The translations under genes were made by a program, and so were the position numbers. Below the pieces are notes generated by a model. The model made no database searches. It was not told the DNA's origin and saw nothing but the letters and a program-made list of their open reading frames with translations. From Lentinus brumalis (taxonomy: Eukaryota > Basidiomycota > Agaricomycetes > Polyporales > Polyporaceae), in contig MARA01000002.1 in assembly GCA_001792895.1 (NCBI GenBank), positions 1,612,001-1,676,000 on the forward strand: DNA of 64,000 nucleotides. The letters are read 5' to 3'. Of this stretch, positions 44,097-54,623 are shown in pieces (position 1 is the first letter of the stretch; each line of letters starts with the position of its first letter).

Positions 44097-46081
44097 ATGT
44101 CCGAGCCCCGGCACATCGTCGTCCAGAGCGTCCAACGCGTCTTTCAGGCAGGCGACCGTACCCCAACGGTTCGACGGTCATGGTCCCGGCCACCCCCTTT
44201 CTCCCGCTGCAAGTTGAAGAGCCGGTGTTTCGCTACCCGGCGGCTGGCTCGTACGCTAGACAAGACGGCTCTCTCACCCCGGACATCGTCCGAGACACCT
44301 TCGATCTACACACGCCTCCTCAGCAGGCCCCGCCGCTGACTCAAGCTCCCCGCCCTTCCAGTCTGCTCATAAGCAGGACGCGGCAGGACGTAGACGTCGA
44401 CGGTCAAGCGCAGCTTGGAGGCCCAGGCAATGTACCCGCGGTAAGCCTCGTATCGCGTTCTGCGTCCTGTCGCAGCTGCTGAAGGCTGCCCGACGCCGCT
44501 GCAGGCTGACGAGGACGATCTCGAGACGATCGCGCCGGGATCAGCGGATCGTACTCCGCCTGCCTCTACCTGGGGCAGCTCGGACATGGCTGTTAACTCC
44601 AGAAGCTCTTCTCCCTTGAGCTTCGATTGGACTTCCTCGGCGGCCTCGGTTGACGGACTTGGCCAAGTCTCCCAAGAAGATCTCGCGGCAACAGCCACGA
44701 TCATGGCCGTCACCGAGTCTTTCGCTGGCCCGCTCACTAATCCGGTTGACAGCCTCCCCTTCTTCCACCCTCTGGCTGCGGCCGAGGACGCGAGCTCGCA
44801 GGCTAGCACCGACTACTTCCGTTTTTTCTCCCCGCTGCCGGACATCGAGGACCCTCCCCACGTCATGCATCACCGCCTCCCCACCTTCAGGAACGATGGC
44901 CACGAGGAGGGCACGTTTGCGGGACCGAGTGTCACTCTCAACACGGCTGAATTAGACTCGAACTTCATCCTCAACGGTGAGCCAGACTGCACCCTCATGC
45001 CGAACGATGACGTGCCGAACGCCAGGAAGTGTTTGTGGACGGGTTCGCCCAACCCCGAGGACGCGCTTAGAGCACGTCGACGCCAGCGACAGTCGACCCA
45101 GTCCCCGCTGCAACCAACAGCTGCGAGAGAGCCGGACGGACTCTCCGTCGCCTATAATCCGTGGGGAAATGAGGGAGCGGCTGAACTCCGTGAGGGAGAC
45201 GGAGTACTTCGCAGTAATAGCTTCCACCCTGTAGCAATTTCCACGCCGGTGCCTCAGACTGTGCAAAACCGATACGTACTGCTGCCCAGTCCAGCGACAG
45301 CAATCTTTCCTGCGCAAACATCGGCTACGCTTCATCCCCGCACCTCTGCTGGACTCCTCCCGAGTAGTGGCTCACGCCAGGCGCCGCGCTACGACGTAAT
45401 CGAAAGCGCAGAAGCCCGACCGGTGACTCCGGACGAAAGCGGCAGGCGCATGGACGTCGATGCGGCACCGGACGGCAGCCTGGATGACTCTTCGATCAAA
45501 AGGCCCAAGCAGGACAAGGGCAAGGCTAAAGCACGAGGCCCCGGTCCCGAGCATAACGCACCCCAGGATGGGCAAGCCCCTTCCCCGGACGACGGCTGGT
45601 GTGAATGGGAGCTTCAGGAAGCCCGAACACGTAGCCTGAGGCAGACCATGGAGGCTAGGGAAGGCTCATGGGGACATACGCTAACCGACAACTATAGAGT
45701 GGTCAATACGCAGCGGCTGTCGGAGCCCCGGGCTGGTCCTTCTGGAACCCAAGGACAACGGGCAAGCTATCTCGTGGGCTCTGCTACCTCGGAGCGAACG
45801 TTGCGGGATGCTCTCCCCTCGCAGACGATGTACCCGAGGCGTGGTCGCGAGGACGAGGGAGCTCCCAGTGCGGCGACGGCGCGGCCGGACGCGTACGAGC
45901 TGCGCGCGGTGTCCAGCTTGCACAGCAACCATAGACAACCCTCCGAATATCTACCAGCCCCCAATACTACCAGCCCCAATACGAGGGCAGCCCAGTTCAT
46001 CGCTGGAGGCCTCGGCCCGAGCTCGCGTAACGCTACTAGAGACCCCCTCCAACCTCTACGGCGAGCAACGACAGAACGCGC
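44097..46081 (+). pseudogene. LINE ORF1, 5' part
   Basis: The frame is uninterrupted from ATG 44586 (MAVNSRSSSPLSFDW) to the gypsy insertion point. Coding character extends upstream to ATG 44097 (MSEPRHIVVQSVQRVFQAGD) through two opposite frame shifts. One is near 44150 (after FQAGD, before PNGSTVMVPATPF) and one near 44450 (after GNVPA, before SYRVLRPVAAAEG). The sequence is Pro/Ser/Thr-rich and disordered, as LINE ORF1 N-termini often are, with a basic/acidic patch (KRPKQDKGKAKARG). The final partial codon (GC, 46080-46081) is completed by G58870 across the inserted element. Confidence 0.65.
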
Positions 46082-47134
46082 TGATAGGTATCGGACACGT
46101 CTATGCACGGAATTTGCGCCCTTCCGGAGGTTCCACAGGAGCGAGCCCAGTACTCCCGACCGTCCTACGTCGGCCAGTATGCTCGCCACAGCCCCATACT
46201 CCTTCCCTATCGCTCCGTCACCCCTCCTACCGTCCGAACCCTCGCACAGGTCGGACAACGCGGTCTGCAGCCCGTCCGCACCGAGCGGCGGCCTGTCAGA
46301 CGGTTCACGTCCCCGATGAGACATCTAGCCGCAATTCCGGGGTCTCGTACGCAGCCTCGGTCACGGACGCATGGTCGGAGGGGTTCTGGAGCGTCCTTCA
46401 CGCCAGTTGATTGGCCGATGTGGTTATCGCCGGAGTTGGAGCTCCGCGCCACCATCTTGGGTAAACGTCGGTCGCCAGCGCCTCGAACCGGTTGGGGCTC
46501 GGCGCGCGCGCTGGTTGGTTAGCTGTGGTTAAAGGCTGACAGCAGGTCCGTGCGCAAGGAGCTCCGCCCGCCCCTATTGGCTCAGGACCGTTTGCGAGGG
46601 CTTTCCGAGGCTTGCGTGCTGTCGTTAGGGTAGCTTTGCTTTTGTACCTTCGGTAGCACGGTGTGCAATCAGATTCCGTTCTCCCCACAGTTCAGCTCTA
46701 AGTCTACCGCCGCCGCTCCGTGCTCCACCGTCGAAAGTACCGCCGTCACCGTCAAGAAGTCCTACCGTCGTCGAATCGATAAGTTCGAACCCGTTCCATC
46801 CGCTACTGTCTCCGTGGTCTCCTCTCCGTGTCCTACGTGGTTCGCACCTGTCGCGTCCGTGCGTCGGAAGTCTCCTCGCCGTCCGGGCAGGCACCGTTGA
46901 GTCCTCCCTACCGTCCCGTCTCCGTGCAGTTCCCTCCATTCGTCTCCGTGGTTTCCGCGCCTCTTTCCGGACGCTCCTGTCCTCGGGGTCGTTCGTAGTT
47001 CTCCTGGACATAGGTCTCCGATCAGTTAGGATTGGTTAGGAGCCTCTTCCCTCCTCGCATATAAAATACGTGCATACAGTCTTGGCTGGAGATTTGTGTG
47101 GTGTTATCCGCTCATTTCGCCCCTTGGCGTATCA
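46082..47134 (+). repeat. 5' LTR (1,053 bp)
   Basis: Starts TGATAGGTATCGG and ends GGCGTATCA (TG..CA). Aligned by eye with the 3' LTR I find no substitution, only four single bases absent here. A TATAAAA box at 47060-47066 marks the likely U3/R promoter. Confidence 0.92.
47060..47066 (+). promoter_or_regulatory. TATA box in the 5' LTR
   Basis: TATAAAA about 70 bases before the LTR end; the same box lies at 58790-58796 in the 3' LTR. Confidence 0.6.
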
Positions 47135-49560
47135 TATTGGAGCCCACCGCGAGGGGTACTAGTGGCCATCTCTGATTTCAATCAAACTGTCGAGATCACC
47201 GTCCCCTTCCGAAACCGCTTCTCGTACCTCCGTCCGACCTTCGGACAGCCTTTCCTACACCGCTACCGCCCTCGAGGAACTCCGTCAACGTCTCCGCGCA
47301 TTCCGCGAGGAACTAGACGAGGAACTCACACCTCTCCCCTCGCCTTCCGGATCCGCAAGCTTCGCTACCGCCCTGTCTTCCCCTTCGGAGCCGTCTTCCC
47401 TTACCCCGTTGCCGTCCTCCTCCGCTTCCCGTCCTCCCTCCCCTACAGGGAGCACTACCTCTCGAGCCCGTTCGGACACCTCGACGTCAAGGTCTCGGAC
47501 TCGCCGAGCCCACCTCGAACAGAACATCCCTCTCGCACCTCCTCTCGAGCTCCCACCCCGCCGACGCAGGAACCCGTACCACCAACAATTCAGGAAGCAA
47601 CCTCACAGGCCGCCCCTACTACCCGTCCTATCTCTCCGCCCCTTCCGACTACCGAGATGGACGACCCTCTCCCGAACCCGAACCCGATCAACAACCCCGA
47701 ACCGGCTAACCCGCAGCCAGCGCCGCCTCAGCAGTTTCAGGGCGGTGCTCGCGACCTCGGACCACACACCATGCCTCTCCCGAACGAGCGCGGCGCCCCG
47801 ATCTGGGACGAAGCCGGCCGCGAGACCGTCCAGCGGTTCTTCGACCAGTACGAGCTCCTCCTGCGCAGGAACAACGTCGTCGACGATCGGGACAAGAAGC
47901 GCGGTGCGACGATCTACGTTCCGCTTCCGGTCTCCCGCCGCTGGTCCTCGATGCCCGAGTTCCGCGACGAGCATACGACGTACGAGCAGTGGCGCGACAC
48001 CGTAGTAGACTACTACGTCGGAGCCGACGAGAACCATCAGTACACTATGGCCGACTACCACGAGCTCATGGCCCGTCAGTATCCCAAGGGCTTCCAGAAT
48101 CTAGCGGACTACTCGCAGTTCTACGTCGAATACCACCCGATAGCGTCGTACCTCATCAACCAGCAGCCTCCCGAGCTGACCCAGCGCGACGCCGCCTACA
48201 ACCTCCTACGCCTCCTGAACACCTCGCAGCGGAGCGCGGTCGACGGACGCCTCGCTCAGAAGGTCCCGGACAAGCCCCGAGCGGTGTCCTACACCCTGGC
48301 GCAGGTGCACGAGGCCATCTCCTATACGATCGGGGACTCCGTTGACTTCGACGCGAATCCGGCGTTCGAGCGGTACGGAAGCCTGCGTCCGCCGCTGACA
48401 GGGGGGCACTACGCCGCTCCGAGAGCGCCTGAGCCGTTCCGCGGAAGGAATCCCGCCCCGAGGCAGGAACCCTTGGCCGACGACAAGACCATCACGATCA
48501 AGACGGAGGACCTTCAGACTCTCGTGCAGACGGCCGTTCAAACCGCTATGCGCGGTAGGAACGAGCCTCGCGACCGCGACCGCCGATTGGAACTCCAGCG
48601 GGGCCCGCCCCAAGTCCGCGAACCGCCGCCGCACCAGGAGCAGCAGCCGCGCTTCCCCCGCGACGTTCCGAGGTATCCGCAAGGGCAGCAGCCCGCTCCG
48701 GACGGCGGGAGGCTTACAATCCCCCCGGAACGAGCCCCGCGAACGCGACCGAAACTGCTATTACTGCGGTCACACGGACTGTAGCATAGGCCGCTGCCCC
48801 GACGTCGAGACCGACATCCGTGACGGCCTGATCCAACGCTCTGCGCAGACGGGCCAGCTTGTCCTAGCCAACGGCCAGCCCATTCCGCGCGGCAGGGGTC
48901 CGATTCGAGAGCAAGTCCGCTTCTACTACGATCGGAACCAGCCCCAGCCGCCCGAGCCTCCGGCGGTCGCGCAGCTCATGTTCTCCGTCCTCACAGCCTC
49001 CGGCCAACGGTCCGTACGTACGGCCGAAGAGGAGAACGAGATGCTCCGTCACAAGATCAACTTCCTCGAGGACCGCGAGAAGCGTAAGCGCGCAGTGTTC
49101 GACGGGGTCGAGCTTCCGGCGCGCCCTCCGAAGAAGGCGACCGCCCGCAAGCCTGCCCGTACTTCCGGACCTTCGACCAGGGCGACCCGAGTCGAGGAGG
49201 TACCGGACGAGGAGCCGCTGCGTTCCGCACACATCGAGGAGATACCGGAGGACCAGCCGTTCCAGAGGGAGCGCCCGCGCCGAGAGCGGAGACGCCGGAG
49301 GTGGTTAACGACCCTTCCTACGTCGTACCGGTACACCCTTACGCGCAAGTCCGCGACGCCTCCGCCGCCGGTGCGCCGAAGGCTAAGGATTTCGCGTACG
49401 GCCCTAACGCGCCCCGCGCTAAGTCACCCGAGGTGACCCCGCGTCCGAGGCAGCCGGCCGACCTCAACCGGCATCCGAGCACGTCGTCGGACCAACTGGA
49501 CAAGCCCCCGCGCAGCCCGCCGGTAGGGTTACTGCGTACCGGAACCTCCCGCCGGTAGCG
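47135..49560 (+). pseudogene. gag: Gypsy gag polyprotein, frame-broken
   Basis: A capsid-type region reads from ATG 47657 (MDDPLPNPNPINNPEP). It includes APIWDEAGRETVQRFFDQYE, YYVGADENHQYTMADYHEL and AISYTIGDSVDFDANPAFERY, then an Arg/Pro-rich linker ending at 48784. The zinc-knuckle-like part (CYYCGHTDCSIGRCP) and a following charged region lie in another frame from about 48727; the switch sits at the C6 run 48721-48726. More frame changes occur near 49300 and 49550. Upstream of 47657 coding character (ALEELRQRLRAFREELDEEL) also appears in another frame. Gag packages the element RNA. Confidence 0.75.
47138..47154 (+). other. Putative minus-strand primer-binding site
   Basis: TGGAGCCCACCGCGAGG begins three bases after the 5' LTR; TGG is expected to pair with the CCA tail of a tRNA. 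I cannot identify the tRNA. Confidence 0.45.
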
Positions 49561-49829
49561 GACAAGGATGCAGAGGAGCGTGTTGGCAGCGCAACTTCGT
49601 CAACGAGCAGTCGGTCCACCTCTCCGTGTCCGAGCTCTTCAGTCTCGCTCCGGGAATCTGCAAGAAGGCGCACAAGATGACGGGCAGCAAACGCGTCGCA
49701 TTCGACGTACCGGCCATCCCGCTGTCGGTCCTGTCCGTAATGATGGACGACCCCGAGGCCTCCGAAGACGTCCTGGAGTCGGTGCAGTGCCTGGAGGACC
49801 TGTCCGGTCCGCCGAGGAGGCAGGAAGCA

Positions 49830-50395
49830 CCGGAGGCATCGTGTCCCTCCAGCTGCGGGGAGGCGACGCCGACGACGAAGAGGACGAGCCGGTTCCCCGC
49901 CAACGCAGCCGCTCCAACAGTCTCATAGTCGGCAAGCCCAGCGAGAAACTCCGGGCGCTCTTCGCCTGGGTCAACGAGGCGGAACTGGTAGAGTGCGTCT
50001 ACGACCCCGGCTCCGAGGTCGTAGCGATCTCGGCGGACAAATGCTACGAGCTCGGCATCCCGTGCGACGAGAGGCAGAAGAATCCGATGACCTCCGCGAA
50101 CGGAACCAAGGACACCACCAAAGGCCTAGCTAACAACGTCCTACTGGAGCTGCAGGGCGGGATCGCCATCTACCTACAGATGCACGTCGTGGAGAACGCC
50201 GCCTACGACATCCTGCTCGGTCGTCCCTTCGAGACTCTGATGGGGGTCAGCAGCCGGAACCTCCCCGACGAGAAGCACGAGCTGGTGGTTACCTGTCCGA
50301 ACACGGACCGCTGCCTGACCCTCCGCACTTACGCCCGCGGAGACTCGCCGAAGACGTCGGAACCGCCCATGGGTTTTCGGCCTTCGAGGATCTGA
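49830..50395 (+). CDS. Gypsy retroviral-type aspartic protease
   Basis: The protease domain lies at the start of pol. The catalytic motif is D-P-G-S in VECVYDPGSEVVAIS (Asp codon at 50003), rather than the usual D-[ST]-G. Downstream the fold is continued by VLLELQGGIAIYLQMHV and AAYDILLGRPFETL (the ILGRP-type element). The frame ends at 50395, and coding character resumes one base out of phase (SAFEDLTAGRGEVALLVEY) right after GGGTTTT at 50371-50377. Confidence 0.7.
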
Positions 50396-52538
50396 CCGCC
50401 GGTCGGGGAGAGGTCGCCCTTCTGGTAGAATACCAGCATACCACCCAGCACGCCCGGGCTACCGCCTACGCCCCCATGCCCGACGGTGCCCCTATATCTA
50501 TTCTCCTTTCCTATCTGTCCGCTTGCGAGGAGGTCACGTCTAAACCGTCGCTCCAATCCCTCTTCTTTTCCACTGTTCCGTCAGCTCTCTCGTCCTCTGT
50601 CTCTCCGATGCGTTCCTCTGCTTCCGGCTCTCTATCTCCTACGTCGGTTCCGGTGGGTCCGGGCCGTCCGGTGGCTACATACCCAGTCTCCAAGACGAAA
50701 AGCCAACCGCAGCGACCGGTCCCCCCGAACCGCGATACCCCTCGTCTCTCCGCTACTGGTTCCAAGCCTCCGTTCACGGTTCTACTAAAAAGCAAAAAGA
50801 AATACAAGCCGGTCGCTCTCAAGGTCCGTCCTGTGATCGGCGAGCTGCCCGCAGAATACCGCATCGTCCGCAACCGGATCGGCGACCCTCTAGCCGACCT
50901 CCCGCTCCTAGACCCGAACCCTCCGCCGTATGTTCCGACGGGACGCTACACCGCGGAGCGCAGGGAGCGTTTTCGAGCGCATCACGCGCAATGGTTACTG
51001 CCCGCCGAGCTGGACGTCCTAGACGACTTCATGTGCAAACAACAGGGAGCATTCGCGTGGGACGACTCCGAGCGGGGCAGCTTCCGGCGTGACATGTTCC
51101 CCCAGTGCGCTTCCCGGTCATTCCGCATGTTCCGTGGGTAGAGAAGAACTTCCCTATCCCGCCCGGTATTTACGCTCAAGCCGCGGCCCTCATCCAACGG
51201 AAGATCGCCGCCGGAGTCTACGAGCCTTCCAACGCGTCCTACCGGTCCCGGTGGTTCTGCGTACTCAAGAAGGACGGCAACATTCGGATCGTCCACAGCC
51301 TCGAGCCTCTCAACAAGGTCACCATCCAGCACTCCGGAGTCCCGCCGGTCCCGGATCACCTCGCGGAACAGTTCGCCGGTCGCGCGTGTGGCACGACGTT
51401 GGACCTCTACGTGGGGTACGACGAACGGGAAATCGACGAGCGCTCGCGCGACTTAACCACCTTCCAGACGCCGTTCGGAGCTATGCGCCTTACGACGCTT
51501 CCGATGGGTTGGTCGAACTCAGTTCCGATCTTCCACGACGACGTCACGTTCATCCTGCAGCCGGAGATCCCGCACGTAACCCTTCCCTATATCGACGATG
51601 TTACGGTCAAGGGCCCCGCGGACCAGTACAAGGTTGCCGTAGGAGGGTGGGAGATGATCCCGGCGAATCCGGGAGTCCGAAGGTACTTCTGGGAACATCT
51701 ACCGGACGTCAACCGTTGCGTTCAGCGGGTCAAGCATGCCGGCGGGACGTTCTCCGGGACTAAGGCGAACATAGGACCACCGGAGTTCGTAGCCATCGGG
51801 CACTTCTGTACTCCGGAAGGGCGTAAGCCCGACGTCAAGCGCACCGAAGCCATCGCCAACTGGGGACCGTGCAAGGACCTCTCGGAGGTCCGGGCCTTCC
51901 TCGGAACGGTCGGGGTGGCCCGCATCTTCATCAAGGACTTCGCCAAGCGAGCTAACCCCCTGGTCAAGCTAACTCGGAAGGATGTTCCTTTCGAGTTCGG
52001 GGCGGAGCAGCTACAGGCGATGGCGGACCTCAAGCAGGCTCTCCTGGACTCCCCCGCCCTCCGTCCGCTCGACTACGAGTCCGACGCTCCTGTCATCCTG
52101 GCCGTCGACACCTCCTACATCGCCGTGGGCTACCACCTCGCCCAACAAGACATCAACGACCCGAAAATCCGCTACTACAATCGCTTCGGCTCTATAACCC
52201 TCAACGAGCGCGAAGCCCGTTTCTCGCAGGCCAAGCTCGAGCTTTACGGACTCTACCGGACACTTCGCGCACTCCGGTTCCACCTGATCGGGGTCCGCAA
52301 CCTTGTCGTCGAAGTCGACGCCCGCTACATCGAGGGTATGCTCCGGCACCCCGACTACGCCCCGTCCGCTTCGATGAACCGCTGGATAGTCTCCATCACA
52401 ACCTTCCACTTCACCCTAGTCCACGTACCCGGAGTACACCACGGCCCCGACGGCCTGTCGAGGCGTCCACCTCAGCCGGGGACACGCCCGAGCCGGACGA
52501 TGACTTCGACGACTGGATCGACCGGCTCTATAGCATGA
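50396..52538 (+). pseudogene. pol: Gypsy reverse transcriptase-RNase H
   Basis: A proline-rich linker (50476-51100) leads to WLLPAELDVLDDFMCKQQGAFAWDD, after which the frame changes at the C5 run 51099-51103. The RT reads from 51105: FPVIPHVPWVEKNFPIPPGI, SRWFCVLKKDGNIRIVHSLE, first catalytic Asp in TTLDLYVGYDE, FQTPFGAMRLTTLPMGWSNS, and the YIDD box in LPYIDDVTVKGP. The connection region and RNase H follow (PVILAVDTSYIAVGYHLAQQ, SQAKLELYGLYRTLRAL, VEVDARYIEGML). The frame ends at 52538 but should switch at the G4 run 52478-52481 to reach the integrase. Confidence 0.8.
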
Positions 52539-54073
52539 TGCACTTGGTCAACCCTCCTCCGACGCTCCGTTTGTCCGACGCCCCGCTACGCGCACCGGCC
52601 GCACCGGACGCGCCCTCCTTCACCATCCTCATGCAGCAAACCAGCGGAACGTCCGCGAAGCTACCGGAGGTCCCGCCGATACCGTACGATCGGTTTCCGC
52701 GGACATCCGCTGCAGCGAAGATGGACCGACGCCTCGAGCTAGCGCGCGAGTGGTTAAGGTCTCGCGAGCGCCCGTCAGAGCTCGACGACCGGGAGTTCAC
52801 CCGACTCTCGAAGTGGGCCAAGGATTTCTTCGTCGACAAGGAGGGCCGTCTTTGGCGCACCTCAGAAGACGGGGCCCACAAGAGGGTACTCGCACCGGAC
52901 ATCCGCTCGCAGGTCCTAGTCGAAATGCACGATTACATCGGACACCGCGGAATCTACGCGACCCGAGCCTTCGTCGCGGAACGTTTCTGGTGGCCGGAAA
53001 TGAAGTCCGACGTTGCCTGGTACGTCCGTAGCTGTCACCTGTGCCAGATCCGCCAGACTACTCGTATCCACATCCCTCCGACCATTCCGTACCCTGCTCC
53101 GCCGATGGTCCGCGTTCACGTCGACTCTATGGATATGCCAGGGACCTACAAGCACTTCTTCCACGCGCGGTGCGCTACTACGTCCTGGGTCGAAGGCCGA
53201 GCGTCCAAGTCGCAGACCGCGCAAGTCATCGGCGACTGGCTCTACCAAGATCTCCTGTGCCGGTGGGGCGCGGTCTCCGAGATCGTGTCCGACAACGGGT
53301 CCCCCTGGATAGCCGCCCTCGAGTACCTCTCGAAGAAGTACCACGTCTTTCATATCCGTATCTCCGGCTACAATTCGCAGGCAAACGGAATAGTCGAAAG
53401 ACCGCACTTCCACGTCCGGGACGGCCTCTTCAAGGCCTGCGACGGGGATGCCTCCCTATGGGTCTCCCGAGTATACACCACCCTCTGGGCGGACAGAGTC
53501 ACCGTCCGACGACGCCTAGGCTGCTCTCCGTACTTCGCGGTCACCGGGACGAACCCAATCATGCCATTCGACATCGCTGAGGCGACCTACCTGATGCCGG
53601 TACCCACCAAGATGCTATCGACCGCCGAGCTCATCGTCCGACGCGCCATCGCACTCCAGAAGCGTCCGGAGCAGCTCAGCCTCCTGCGCTCTACGGTCTT
53701 CAAGCAGCGGGTCGAGGCAGCGCAGAAGTTCGAGCAGGACCACGCTCGGACAATCAAGTCCTTCAACTTCGAGCGCGGACGCCTCGTCCTCATGCGCAAT
53801 ACCGCCATCGAAAAGTCCCTCAACCGCAAGATGCGCCCCCGTTACCTCGGCCCCTACGTGGTCATCAAGCGGAACCGCGGCGGAGCATATGTCATCGCCG
53901 AACTCAACGGCGCCGTCTTCGACCGCCCCGTCGCCGCCTTCCGACTCATCCCGTACCTCGCCCGAGAAGCTATCTACGTGCCCGACGGTGCGCTCGACGT
54001 CTCCGACGACAAGCTCCGCATCATCGAAGCAACGGAGGTAGATGAGCAGGAGGACTTCGAGGACGTGGATTAA
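52535..54073 (+). CDS. Gypsy integrase
   Basis: Inserts element cDNA into the host genome. The N-terminal HHCC zinc-binding region is MHDYIGHRGIYATRAFV ... RSCHLCQIRQ. The catalytic core has the first Asp in VRVHVDSMDMPG, the second in EIVSDNGSPW and the Glu in NGIVERPHFHV. The C-terminal GPY/F-like part is NRKMRPRYLGPYVVIKRNRGGAYV. The tail is acidic (TEVDEQEDFEDVD) and no chromodomain is apparent. The frame is open throughout from the RNase H junction to the stop at 54071-54073. Confidence 0.85.
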   Translation: MMHLVNPPPTLRLSDAPLRAPAAPDAPSFTILMQQTSGTSAKLPEVPPIPYDRFPRTSAAAKMDRRLELAREWLRSRERPSELDDREFTRLSKWAKDFFVDKEGRLWRTSEDGAHKRVLAPDIRSQVLVEMHDYIGHRGIYATRAFVAERFWWPEMKSDVAWYVRSCHLCQIRQTTRIHIPPTIPYPAPPMVRVHVDSMDMPGTYKHFFHARCATTSWVEGRASKSQTAQVIGDWLYQDLLCRWGAVSEIVSDNGSPWIAALEYLSKKYHVFHIRISGYNSQANGIVERPHFHVRDGLFKACDGDASLWVSRVYTTLWADRVTVRRRLGCSPYFAVTGTNPIMPFDIAEATYLMPVPTKMLSTAELIVRRAIALQKRPEQLSLLRSTVFKQRVEAAQKFEQDHARTIKSFNFERGRLVLMRNTAIEKSLNRKMRPRYLGPYVVIKRNRGGAYVIAELNGAVFDRPVAAFRLIPYLAREAIYVPDGALDVSDDKLRIIEATEVDEQEDFEDVD

Positions 54074-54101
54074 CCACCCCGGGTTTAGCGCCCACGGAAG
54101 C

Positions 54102-54139
54102 GTCGACTGAGGACAGTCGACATTTCAGTGGGGAGGGGA
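54102..54139 (+). other. Hairpin plus polypurine tract, copy 1 (internal)
   Basis: Perfect 8-bp stem GTCGACTG / CAGTCGAC with loop AGGA (54110-54113), followed directly by ATTTCAGTGGGGAGGGGA (54122-54139). The last 18 bases are identical to those abutting the 3' LTR. It lies 28 bases after the integrase stop codon. Confidence 0.75.
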
Positions 54140-54623
54140 GGGATATCCCGCGCCAAGCACTACATTACGAGAAACTATACCTACTGTTGCCCTTTACTTA
54201 CGTCCCCCGTTCCCTTCCCTATGACAATCTATTCTCCTTCCGCACTACCGTCCGAATTTTCTCCGAGTCTCTAAGGGTCGTCTCACATTCCTTTACCTCT
54301 CCGGACCTTCCTATCAGGTTTCCTACGTGGCCAACTACCGGGCACATCGCGCCTCCGAGGCGTCCGAGCCCCGTCCGATGCGTTACAACATTCCTTTACA
54401 TCTAGACACTAGTACTTACAATTCTGCCCCTACGGCGCACCACACTATCCTTACCACTCAGTCCAATTCAAAACAAGACAGCATTCATTTTCTTTGCATA
54501 TACAAAGCATTCGAGACTACAAGGACAGACCAAGAAAATTATTACTGTACAAAGCGCGACCGAAGCCCACTAACGCTCCTGCTACTGACACAGGAGGACC
54601 GTCCGAGGCGTCCGAAGCAGCAA
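54140..54623. other. Interval between PPT copy 1 and antisense gene 2
   Basis: Probably the 3' UTR of antisense gene 2. No long coding frame that I trust on either strand. Confidence 0.35.

Noticed and set aside
46103..46522. 139-codon frames repeated at 46103 and 57830
   Set aside because: They lie inside the two LTRs; identity reflects the repeat, not a gene.
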